Assembly (NCBI GenBank): GCA_016785955.1
Contig: JAEUWH010000041.1
Span: forward strand, 1 to 49,877
From: Pseudobdellovibrionaceae bacterium
GTDB lineage: Bacteria; Bdellovibrionota; Bdellovibrionia; Bdellovibrionales; Bdellovibrionaceae
Direction: 5' to 3'
DNA: 49,877 nt
Shown here: positions 18,257 through 25,850 of the stretch, piece after piece
Layout of the letters: every line of letters starts with the position of its first letter
How positions within the stretch are numbered: the stretch's first letter is position 1
Program-made: the position numbers and the translations under genes
Notes under the pieces: generated by a model
What the model saw: only the letters and a program-made list of their open reading frames with translations
The model's database searches: none
Told to the model about the DNA's origin: nothing

Positions 18257-18619
18257 ATGGCTCAATCAGTTCTTATTGTTGATGATGAAGAGGAAATTCG
18301 CGATTTAATTGGTTTGCAATTGGAAGATCCCGATCGGACATTTCATTATGCAGCCAATGGTGTTGAGGCGATTGATGTCATTAGTAGAACGAATATAGAT
18401 CTGGTGATTTCAGATATTGCAATGCCCAAGATGAATGGTTTTGAGTTGCTTAGAAAAATTAAGCTTTTAGGATTAAATATCCCAGTGATTATTTTAACTG
18501 GTCATGCGGACAGCATGGTCGCTAATCAATTACGTACATACAGCGTGAAATCTTTTATTAACAAGCCTTGGCCACGAGCGGAACTTGAAGGTGCGGTGGC
18601 GTCTGTTCTAAAAAAATAG
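18257..18619 (+). CDS. Stand-alone response-regulator receiver protein
   Basis: This 120-residue protein is a single receiver domain with no output domain. The acidic pair Asp9/Asp10, the phosphoacceptor Asp53 (ISDIAMPKMNG), Thr81 (LTGH) and Lys103 (NKPW) are all in place, so it should be phosphorylated by a histidine kinase encoded elsewhere. It may act like CheY by binding a partner, or as a phosphate relay. The INKPW ending resembles receivers in hybrid or c-di-GMP signalling proteins. An AAGAAG site precedes ATG 18257. Confidence 0.9.
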   Translation: MAQSVLIVDDEEEIRDLIGLQLEDPDRTFHYAANGVEAIDVISRTNIDLVISDIAMPKMNGFELLRKIKLLGLNIPVIILTGHADSMVANQLRTYSVKSFINKPWPRAELEGAVASVLKK

Positions 18620-18668
18620 TTGCACTTTTAAATTTTCGATAACACCATCTCGGGCCTGGGGGTGGTTT

Positions 18669-19694
18669 ATGAAATTATTTGTCATTTTACTATTTGTTTC
18701 AAGTTTTGTATTTGCGGGCAGTGTGAATTTTGATTTTCGATTTGATTCTGATTCTTCAAGTTTTAATAATGCGGCAAAAGCATCGGGACGTAAGCCGACG
18801 ACTCGTTATGCGATGACGACCGGGCGTGTGGATTTTAAGGGAAATCTGAATCAAGATGTGAACTATCGATTGCGTTGGCGCTTGGATAGAAGCGATGCAA
18901 CCACGATCAATAAGACTGACGCGTTTACGACGCAAGTAGATCTTGCCTATGTGCAGGATCGTTTAATGGACGGGTTAAATTTGACGATCGGTAAGTTTTC
19001 GTCCGAGATTGGTTCGGTCGAAGGAAATATTCCTGCTCCTGATAATTATATGATGTCGCAAGCATATCGCCAGATTTCATCACAGGGTTTTCTTTATGTT
19101 TCTGGGGCTAAGTTAACCTATCATTTTGATGAACATGAATCGTCCGTCTATGTTGTGAATCAGTCAGATGCGACGGCTACGAGTCAGTCTAAGTCGACGT
19201 ATGGTTTGACCTATCAAGCCCGGTTGATGGAGAAAAAGTTAAAGCCAATTGTAGGTTATCTGTATGATGAAAAACAGAGTTCCACGTCCACGAGTAAAAT
19301 GTCGACAACGATCACGTCGGTCGGAGTGGCTTGGGATCCCAAACCGTATTTTATTAATTTTGATTATTTAATCTATGCGCAAAAAAATATTTCAGCGGGT
19401 GATACGGATGATACGTGGACGACGATGCTTGTCGATGCTGGTTATGATTTTGATGGTATCATTCCCAAATTCAAATATGAAACCACACAGAAAAAAATCA
19501 GTACAGCGGCGGCGTCAGGCGTGGATAAATATGACGGATTTTCATTGGGTGTTGAATATAAACCCTATCCGCAAGATATTTATCGTTATCATTTGATGGT
19601 GACTCAGATGACGTTAGAGCCACAGGTCGGAGAATCAGAGTATGAGCAGCATATAATTGCGGGTGTTCGTATCTATGGGGATTTTTTGAAATAA
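18669..19694 (+). CDS. Porin-like outer-membrane protein
   Basis: This is an exported protein of 341 residues: a signal peptide (MKLFVILLFVSSFVFAG) then many alternating-hydrophobicity segments ending in aromatic residues, typical of a 14-18-strand beta-barrel. The region around DRLMDGLNLTIGKFSSEIGSVEG resembles the early strands of phosphate-selective or DUF-type porins. It probably forms an outer-membrane channel; substrate unknown. A GGGGGTGG site lies directly upstream. It does not overlap its neighbours. Confidence 0.7.
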   Translation: MKLFVILLFVSSFVFAGSVNFDFRFDSDSSSFNNAAKASGRKPTTRYAMTTGRVDFKGNLNQDVNYRLRWRLDRSDATTINKTDAFTTQVDLAYVQDRLMDGLNLTIGKFSSEIGSVEGNIPAPDNYMMSQAYRQISSQGFLYVSGAKLTYHFDEHESSVYVVNQSDATATSQSKSTYGLTYQARLMEKKLKPIVGYLYDEKQSSTSTSKMSTTITSVGVAWDPKPYFINFDYLIYAQKNISAGDTDDTWTTMLVDAGYDFDGIIPKFKYETTQKKISTAAASGVDKYDGFSLGVEYKPYPQDIYRYHLMVTQMTLEPQVGESEYEQHIIAGVRIYGDFLK

Positions 19695-19740
19695 GCGTCA
19701 TTGCGGTGTCGGCTCTTGTAAAAAAACGTCGTTTAATTTT

Positions 19741-19772
19741 TTGACAGCGAGTGCTTGGAAGATCTCTGATAG
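19741..19772 (+). promoter_or_regulatory. Possible promoter of the di-haem lipoprotein gene
   Basis: A perfect TTGACA at 19741-19746 is followed about 20 bases later by a weak TGATAG (19767-19772). The spacing is long, so this is only a candidate. Confidence 0.25.
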
Positions 19773-19799
19773 AGTGAATGGTTTATGACGAGGTCTTTT

Positions 19800-20699
19800 A
19801 TGTTCAACCTGAAAAATCGCAATTTAAGATGTGTTTTGATTGGCTTGGTTTTGTTTTTCTTTGTTGGCTGTAGTCAATACAGTGAACCACAAGGATTAAG
19901 TAACCCAAAAGTATCACCAACTTCTGGAAATGGAAATCAGAAGGCAGAGAGCATTGCTGTTGAACCTAATTTTGATTCGATTAAGACGCAAATTTTAGAA
20001 AAGAAATGTATAGGGTGCCATAGTCCTAACGGCGATAAAAATACAAATAAAGATGCACAAGACATTTTGTTTGATACGGAAGCCGTATTATTACGTGCGA
20101 CATCTACGGCGGGGCCCTTGATTGTTCCTGGCGAGCCTCAAAACAGTGTGTTTTATCAATCATTAGTTTCCTATGAGTCGATCCGTAAGCGGGTCAAGAA
20201 AATGCCGCCAGAAACGTCCCGGCATGCGGCATTGACAGGTGAAGAAGTTTTAGTTGTGGCCGCCTGGATTTCAAGTTTGCCTAAAGAGGTGCCAATCGTG
20301 AACGAAGAGCCGCCTGTGACGGCGCCGGTGGTGACACAACCTGTAGTGACACAACCGGTAGAAACACCGCCAGCCGTTTTAGATTATGCGTATATTAAGT
20401 CAGAGATATTGGAAAAAAAATGTATCTCGTGCCATAAAGCCGAAGGAAAGGCCGAGGATTTGCCGTTTGGCACACGGGATGAGTTGCTGAATTTAACGAA
20501 TGATGTTTCTGAATCTATTTTGGTGGTCGGACGGCCAATGAATAGTTTGTTGTATTTATCATTGCTAAAGGATCAAGACTCGCGCAAAGGCGCGCGGATC
20601 ATGCCGCCCAAAAAAGCGGTCACTGACGGCTTGATTCAAGACATTACTCCGATAGAAACGGAACTCATCAGGAAATGGATCGAGGACGGCGCACGCTAA
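19800..20699 (+). CDS. Lipoprotein with two c-type haem sites
   Basis: This exported lipoprotein (299 residues from ATG 19800) has lipobox FFFVGC with Cys24 as the lipidated residue. Two haem-binding motifs follow in two similar halves: CIGCH (70-74) and CISCH (208-212). Each is followed later by a MPP motif (Met135, Met268) that could supply the second iron ligand, as in planctomycete-type cytochrome c domains. A proline/valine/threonine-rich linker (about 162-192) joins the halves. It may carry electrons in the periplasm; partner unknown. ATG 19800 has a GAGG site; 19785 is an alternative. Its stop overlaps the stop of the opposite-strand gene by 4 bases. Confidence 0.82.
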   Translation: MFNLKNRNLRCVLIGLVLFFFVGCSQYSEPQGLSNPKVSPTSGNGNQKAESIAVEPNFDSIKTQILEKKCIGCHSPNGDKNTNKDAQDILFDTEAVLLRATSTAGPLIVPGEPQNSVFYQSLVSYESIRKRVKKMPPETSRHAALTGEEVLVVAAWISSLPKEVPIVNEEPPVTAPVVTQPVVTQPVETPPAVLDYAYIKSEILEKKCISCHKAEGKAEDLPFGTRDELLNLTNDVSESILVVGRPMNSLLYLSLLKDQDSRKGARIMPPKKAVTDGLIQDITPIETELIRKWIEDGAR

Positions 20700-23653
20700 G
20701 GATTTACGGATGACGAGTCGCCGCCGAACTCAACCGTTCCCCAGGTGACAAAAGTGCCATCGTCTCGCAAGGCGGTGAATGAAAAATCGTTGGAAAATAT
20801 CTGTGTTACTTTCTTTGGCGAGCCAGTCAGTTCGGCGGCTTTTTCGGTGGGGTCGCCGCCGTTTACAGAGTCACCCCATTTAACCACTGAGCCATCTGTG
20901 CGTAGGGCTGCAAACGCCGAGCGATTTGAATAGATCGTAGTCACTTTGATAGTTCCATTGATGTGCGAAGCCACGGCTGTCGAGTTGCCGCCGTAGCCAT
21001 TGTTACCCCATGTTACAACAGAGCCGTTTGATTTAAGTGCGGCAAATGCGTAGTAGGTGCTAAAGATCTGATCGATGGTGTGTCCACCGCTGGCAAGCAG
21101 GCTGGCCGTGGCAGCGGTTATGGCGCCGCCATAGTCCGTGTCGTTCCATGCAATCACGGTATTGTCGGTACGAAGGGCGGCAAATGCCCTTCCCGAAGAG
21201 ACAAGCTGTGAAACATCGACAGCGCCATTTAGGTCTGCGGCGACGGCTGTGGAATTGCCACCATAACCACTTTCTCCCCAGGTGACCACAGAGCCATCGG
21301 CCCGAAGTGCGGCCGTGGCGTTGTTATTGGTGACGACTTTGATGACTTTAATGGTTCCATCCAGCTGATTGGCAACCATCGAGAATCGAAGATTCGAAGT
21401 GGAGTCTCCCCAGCTGATCAGTGATCCATCTGCTCGTTGTGCAATAAATGCCGTGCCAGTAGAGTGAAGTTGATTCACGGGAATAGTTCCATCCAGTGCG
21501 GATAGCAGTGCTGGTGGAATAGTTCCTCCGGTATCGGGATGTCCCCATGCGATGACTGATCCATCGGTGCGACGAGCGGCAAATGCTGTGGATGTGGCTT
21601 TGATTTCAGAGACATCGATGTCTCCGTTGAGAGCGGCGTCGACAGCAGTGGTTCCGCCACCACGATTGCTGTCGCCCCAGGCCGCAACCGAGCCGTCTTG
21701 TAAAATCGCAGCGAAGGCATATTTGTTGGATGCGATATGTGTGACATCAATGGTTCCATTCATCTGGATGGCTTTGTTAGTGGGGACTTCGCCGCCCCGA
21801 CTGCTGTCGCCCCAGGCGACGACCGAGCCATCATCCATGATTGCGGCAAAGGCGCTGTACGTAGTGGCTAATGACGTCGCTGTTCGGGTTCCTGATTTAA
21901 GTGTGGTCGGCATAAGGGTGTAGTTTCCGCCAAAGGAGTCGTCGCCCCAGGTGATAACCTTTCCGGTTTTTAGAATGGCCGCGTAGGCTCCACTATTAGA
22001 CACGACATTGTTTGTAATTAAATTTTTCGCGGTAAATGGCATGGCTCCTGTGATAGCCATGCCATAGTTCCCAGCGTTGTCTTTGGCTTGTAAGGAAACA
22101 AAGTAGGTGCCATTGATGGTAATACCTGAGGCCAAGGTTTTAAATGTTGTGGTCGGGCCGACATCGCTCCATCCAAGAATGTTGGAATTGCCTGGCGAGG
22201 TTCCAATCGAGACTCGATAACTGTGAACTCCGGAACCGATGGCGTTGTCCGTTGCTGTTGGCCATGAAATAAGGGGCGTTTCTCCTACGGAGCTGAGCTT
22301 GTCGTAATTGATTGATGTCAGTGTGGGGCCGGTTATGTCGGGGATCCATCCATCGCCATAGAGTGTGTTTTTGTTTCCGGCGCGATCGTAGGCTTGAACA
22401 ATGGTATAGTATCGTGTGCCTTCGGTGAATTTTGGGTTGGGGTTGATGTATTGATACGAGGGGGTGTAAAGAGGTGATTGGAAGCCTACGGTGTCAGGCG
22501 AGCCTGGCGAGGTGCCAATGCCGATTTTATAAAAATCAACCCCGGATCCTGAGTCGGTGGCGCTGGACCAAGAAATCGTGGGAGAGTCTTTTAGGCTTGA
22601 GTAAAACGTGCCATCGTTGATGGCTGTGTTGGCGAACACGGGCTCGATAGTGTCTTTGTAGATGGTTAGGATCACAGCTTCCGTGGTCGTGCCTGCCGCA
22701 TCTGTTTGAGCCACGATAAACTGAATGTTGCCGTCTGGTAAAGTGGCCAGATTGAATGTTTTGCTGGCCAGGCCCAAGGTGCAAACGATGGTGTTATCAG
22801 AAAGTTCAGCTCCAGAGTTGCGAGCCATAAAATGAATAGGGCGGTCATTTTCGGAGCATGTTGCTTGGACTGTGAATGCCGTATGATTAACGATGTTGGC
22901 ATAGGTTGAATGGGTTGTCGAGTGTAGTCCAAGTGTTGGGCCTTGAACATCGCGGATCCAATTAATCGTAGTGGCGGCAGTATAGGATTGTTCGTTCTCA
23001 AATAAATCTTTTCCGAGCAGGCAGAGGCGCATTTCTTCGCTGCTGTATGTGCTAAGATCGATTGAAATTCCGACCTGGAAGTTCAGGTACGTTGAATAGT
23101 CGGCAGGACTTGAGCAGTTGACCATGTTCGCTATGCCGAATTTGTAACTAAATTGCGAGAGTCCCGAGGTGAGATCAAAAGCAATAGTAAAATCGTCCCA
23201 ATTATTGACGGCGGGGGGCGGGTTCAAGATCATGGCGATGGGCGCGATCGTGTCTTTTTCTAACGTTAGTTTGTGTAGAGACTCATTATTTGAAATATCG
23301 ATGAAATTCAATGTGATGTTGCCTTCGGCGAGACTAGTTAAGTCGAGACGAGTTTGCCACTGCTGATGAGTGCAATCAATTTCTGCCAATGAGACGCTGT
23401 CTATTTTCACTTGAATGCGTTCGACATTTTGGCACGTGCCCTCGAGATCAAATGTGGATCGATTGTTGATATTGATATGGGCCGGAGACTGGGCAATGGA
23501 CATGCTGCCTTGTGGTTTAGGGGGCTGAATTTGGTCGGGAGAGGTCTTGAGAGGGTCAAATGATAAGCCAAACTCGGCGTTCAGTGAAACGCTGGCCGGG
23601 GTACACCCGGTTAAGATTAGAAGTAAAAGAGTATAAAAGTAAAACACGTTCAA
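20696..23653 (-). CDS. Large surface lipoprotein with RCC1-like repeats
   Basis: This 985-residue exported lipoprotein has a short signal and lipobox LILTGC (Cys17). Residues about 45-540 look like a series of Ig/fibronectin-type domains (for example TDSGSGVDFYKIGIGTSPG and its near-repeat later). From about 550 to the end there are ten repeats of about 45 residues built on the pattern A-F-A-A-L-x-x-D-G-S-V-V-x-W-G-D-x-x-x-G-G, resembling RCC1 beta-propeller blades. A surface binding or adhesion role is plausible but unproven. The start is TTG at 23653, 6 bases after GAGGAG; a GTG two codons later is possible. Confidence 0.8.
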   Translation of the reverse strand: MNVFYFYTLLLLILTGCTPASVSLNAEFGLSFDPLKTSPDQIQPPKPQGSMSIAQSPAHININNRSTFDLEGTCQNVERIQVKIDSVSLAEIDCTHQQWQTRLDLTSLAEGNITLNFIDISNNESLHKLTLEKDTIAPIAMILNPPPAVNNWDDFTIAFDLTSGLSQFSYKFGIANMVNCSSPADYSTYLNFQVGISIDLSTYSSEEMRLCLLGKDLFENEQSYTAATTINWIRDVQGPTLGLHSTTHSTYANIVNHTAFTVQATCSENDRPIHFMARNSGAELSDNTIVCTLGLASKTFNLATLPDGNIQFIVAQTDAAGTTTEAVILTIYKDTIEPVFANTAINDGTFYSSLKDSPTISWSSATDSGSGVDFYKIGIGTSPGSPDTVGFQSPLYTPSYQYINPNPKFTEGTRYYTIVQAYDRAGNKNTLYGDGWIPDITGPTLTSINYDKLSSVGETPLISWPTATDNAIGSGVHSYRVSIGTSPGNSNILGWSDVGPTTTFKTLASGITINGTYFVSLQAKDNAGNYGMAITGAMPFTAKNLITNNVVSNSGAYAAILKTGKVITWGDDSFGGNYTLMPTTLKSGTRTATSLATTYSAFAAIMDDGSVVAWGDSSRGGEVPTNKAIQMNGTIDVTHIASNKYAFAAILQDGSVAAWGDSNRGGGTTAVDAALNGDIDVSEIKATSTAFAARRTDGSVIAWGHPDTGGTIPPALLSALDGTIPVNQLHSTGTAFIAQRADGSLISWGDSTSNLRFSMVANQLDGTIKVIKVVTNNNATAALRADGSVVTWGESGYGGNSTAVAADLNGAVDVSQLVSSGRAFAALRTDNTVIAWNDTDYGGAITAATASLLASGGHTIDQIFSTYYAFAALKSNGSVVTWGNNGYGGNSTAVASHINGTIKVTTIYSNRSAFAALRTDGSVVKWGDSVNGGDPTEKAAELTGSPKKVTQIFSNDFSFTALRDDGTFVTWGTVEFGGDSSSVNP

Positions 23654-24138
23654 AATGTACTCCTCGGCTGACCTCTGGACTATCGGCTAGATGTTTAGAT
23701 TTCTTGAGCTTGTTAAGGTGGATTGTTTCAAAATAGCACGCGGTCGCTGGGTGTTGGCTAGGTTGGTTTAAAAAACGGACAGGACTCATTTGAATGGTAA
23801 GGGTAAAAGGTTTGGATCAAAATGACTTGCTACGAGTGGGTTGATAAATGAGGACAGGCTCTGATCATGTTTGGTCAAAACTTTTGCTCACGGTGACAAA
23901 AAAATAAAATAGTTTTGTGAAGATAATGGTCTAGGTCGTGGAACGCTACTGAATCAAGGGTTCTACAAGGAACCGAGACTTAAGGGTGGTGCTGTGTCTC
24001 GGTGGGTGCGCGGGTCTGTAGAAAAATAATTTTAAGTAGCATAAAAAAAGAGTGACTTAGGTCTAGGCGCTGGAGATCATTATTTTGACAAGAACAAGTT
24101 AAGATTTTTTTTAGATTTTCCATTGATGGAGGGAATAT
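23654..24138. other. Divergent intergenic region
   Basis: This 485-base gap separates the RCC1-like lipoprotein gene from the Glt-like operon, so it should carry both promoters. I see no coding frame with a ribosome site and no RNA gene. It is AT-richer near the right end, where a TTGACA is present (separate entry). Confidence 0.5.
24085..24115 (+). promoter_or_regulatory. Candidate promoter of the Glt-like operon
   Basis: A perfect -35 TTGACA lies at 24085-24090. Between 17 and 19 bases further on is a T-rich stretch offering TTTTTA or TTTAGA as a weak -10. The first gene starts at 24139, leaving a leader of about 20 bases with a GGAGGG site. No other good promoter is visible up to 34826, consistent with one long transcript. 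Confidence 0.4.
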
Positions 24139-24849
24139 ATGGAGATGTTTTCTAAAATCGCAATCGCATTTGAAGAAGGTGGATTCTGGATGTGGCCCAT
24201 CTTGGCTACGCAGCTAGTTTCGCTGGCTATCTTGGCTGAGCGTACGTACGCGCTGTATTTTAAAAACAAAATTAATCAGAGTGAGTTTGTGAATGGTTTC
24301 GAAGAGGCTATTCGCCGAGGAGAGTTAGATAATGTTTTAGAGCGCGCAAAGTCTTCAATGGCGGAAATGCCAGTAGCAAAAGCGATTATTGCGGGTGCCA
24401 AAGCAGCTAAAAATTTTGGAGGTAAGGAAGAGATTCAAGGCAAAATGGATGAGGTTCTTCTTTATGAAAACAGTTTGGTTGAGCGTCGTATCGGTTTTTT
24501 GACGATGCTTGGGAACGTAGCTACATTGACGGGTCTTTTGGGAACAATCACGGGTATGATTAAATCGTTTGCGGCGGTGGCAAATGCTGTTCCTGCTGAA
24601 AAAGCAGCGTTGTTGGCGGCGGGTATTGCCGAGGCCATGAATGCGACGGCTTATGGTTTGATCACGGCTATTCCTGCATTGGTGATGTATGCGGTTCTGC
24701 AAAATCGTGCGAATCATTTGGTTGAAGATTTAAATCGTTCGGCGTTGAAGGTGTTTAATTGGTTAAGTTACTCTTATGAGCCGGTTGGATTTAAAAGTTT
24801 TCGCACGGGTCGTGAAGGTAAGGAAACAGTTAAAGAAATCAACGCATAG
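24139..24849 (+). CDS. MotA/TolQ/ExbB proton channel protein (AglR-like)
   Basis: This is the inner-membrane channel subunit of a proton-driven motor. It has three membrane helices at about 16-36, 118-142 and 168-188, with the conserved GLLGTITGMIKSF and ATAYGLITAIPA segments in the last two. Length, 236 residues, fits TolQ/ExbB/AglR. Together with the two TolR-like proteins that follow it should form a stator complex that turns proton flow into motion or force on periplasmic partners. In Myxococcus the equivalent trio AglR-AglQ-AglS drives the Glt gliding machinery. It is the first gene of a ten-gene operon. Confidence 0.88.
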   Translation: MEMFSKIAIAFEEGGFWMWPILATQLVSLAILAERTYALYFKNKINQSEFVNGFEEAIRRGELDNVLERAKSSMAEMPVAKAIIAGAKAAKNFGGKEEIQGKMDEVLLYENSLVERRIGFLTMLGNVATLTGLLGTITGMIKSFAAVANAVPAEKAALLAAGIAEAMNATAYGLITAIPALVMYAVLQNRANHLVEDLNRSALKVFNWLSYSYEPVGFKSFRTGREGKETVKEINA

Positions 24850-24863
24850 TCCGGGGGTAGTTC

Positions 24864-25319
24864 ATGTCCCAAAATAAAAAGCATCTTGATTTTGAATTAA
24901 ACTTGATCCCATTTATTGATTTGTTGTCGACATGTATTTGTTTTCTTTTGTTAACGGCTGTTTGGATCAATGTAGGGTCTATGAACGTGAAGCAAGCGGT
25001 CGGTGGTCAGCCAGCTTCGGAAACTGTAAAAAAGCCAATTTTGTGGGTTTTTTTAGGGGATAAGGGTGAGATGACTCTCGAGACGCGTGATGCGCAGTCG
25101 ATGCCGGCTAATATGAGAAAGCTCAAATTGGCAGGTGCGGATGGGAAGACAAATTGGATTCAGCTGGCGTCTCAGTTGGATTTAATGAAAAAAACGGAAC
25201 CTGAATTGAAAACGGCTTTGATTCAGCCGCGTGCGCAAACGTCGTACGAGGATATAATTGATCTTATGGATCAGTTTAAGAAGTCGGGATTGGGTGATTT
25301 AGGCGTAGTGCCGCTCTAA
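24864..25319 (+). CDS. TolR/ExbD-like protein 1
   Basis: This 151-residue protein has a short cytoplasmic tail, one membrane helix (about 14-33) and a periplasmic domain. The helix carries the proton-binding aspartate Asp19 in LIPFIDLLSTCICFLL, as expected for TolR/ExbD stator subunits. A GGGGGTAG site precedes ATG 24864. It lies 14 bases after the channel gene and 14 before a second TolR-like gene. The two are diverged in sequence, so the stator probably contains a TolR heterodimer, as in the Myxococcus AglQ-AglS pair. Confidence 0.85.
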   Translation: MSQNKKHLDFELNLIPFIDLLSTCICFLLLTAVWINVGSMNVKQAVGGQPASETVKKPILWVFLGDKGEMTLETRDAQSMPANMRKLKLAGADGKTNWIQLASQLDLMKKTEPELKTALIQPRAQTSYEDIIDLMDQFKKSGLGDLGVVPL

Positions 25320-25333
25320 GGAAAGGGAGCAGT

Positions 25334-25834
25334 GTGATTAAACAAAATATTATTGCCAATACGGCGTTAAGTAGTCCGATTGCATCGGCCTCGTTTCTTA
25401 ATCCTCAAGGAAAAAAATGGAGAAAGACATTGGCTGCCGACCTGTTGTTGACGGCGCTGATCGATGCTTTTTCGATTCTTGTAATTTTTCTTTTGATGAA
25501 TTTCTCGAGTAATGGCGAGATTTTATTTATGTCAAAAGATATGGAATTGCCGAAGGCCGCTCAGGGAGAGATTTTAGAACGAAATCCAGTCATTAAGGTT
25601 GAGGAAGGCAAAATCTTTTTAGAAGAAAAAATGTTAACGGCGGAAGGACTTATCGCCGAGTTAATTGAAATGAGAAAGGCGTTTAAATCGACACATCCGG
25701 CCGGCGAGGAAATGCCTGCAACCATTACGGTGCAAGCAGATCGGCGTACTAAATACGAGGCTCTGAATCAAATTGTGTTGGCGTGTGCTCATGCCGGATT
25801 TAGTGATTTGAAGTTTGCGATTCTTATGAAGTAG
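25334..25834 (+). CDS. TolR/ExbD-like protein 2
   Basis: This is the second stator subunit, 166 residues, starting with GTG after an AAGGGAG site. It has a longer cytoplasmic N-terminus (about 30 residues), a helix at about 37-56 with proton-binding Asp44 in LTALIDAFSILVIF, and a periplasmic domain with the ITVQADRRTKYEALNQIV segment typical of ExbD C-terminal domains. It follows the first TolR-like gene directly and precedes the large TPR gene by 16 bases. Confidence 0.85.
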   Translation: MIKQNIIANTALSSPIASASFLNPQGKKWRKTLAADLLLTALIDAFSILVIFLLMNFSSNGEILFMSKDMELPKAAQGEILERNPVIKVEEGKIFLEEKMLTAEGLIAELIEMRKAFKSTHPAGEEMPATITVQADRRTKYEALNQIVLACAHAGFSDLKFAILMK

Positions 25835-25850
25835 AGACCAAGGAGGGGGA

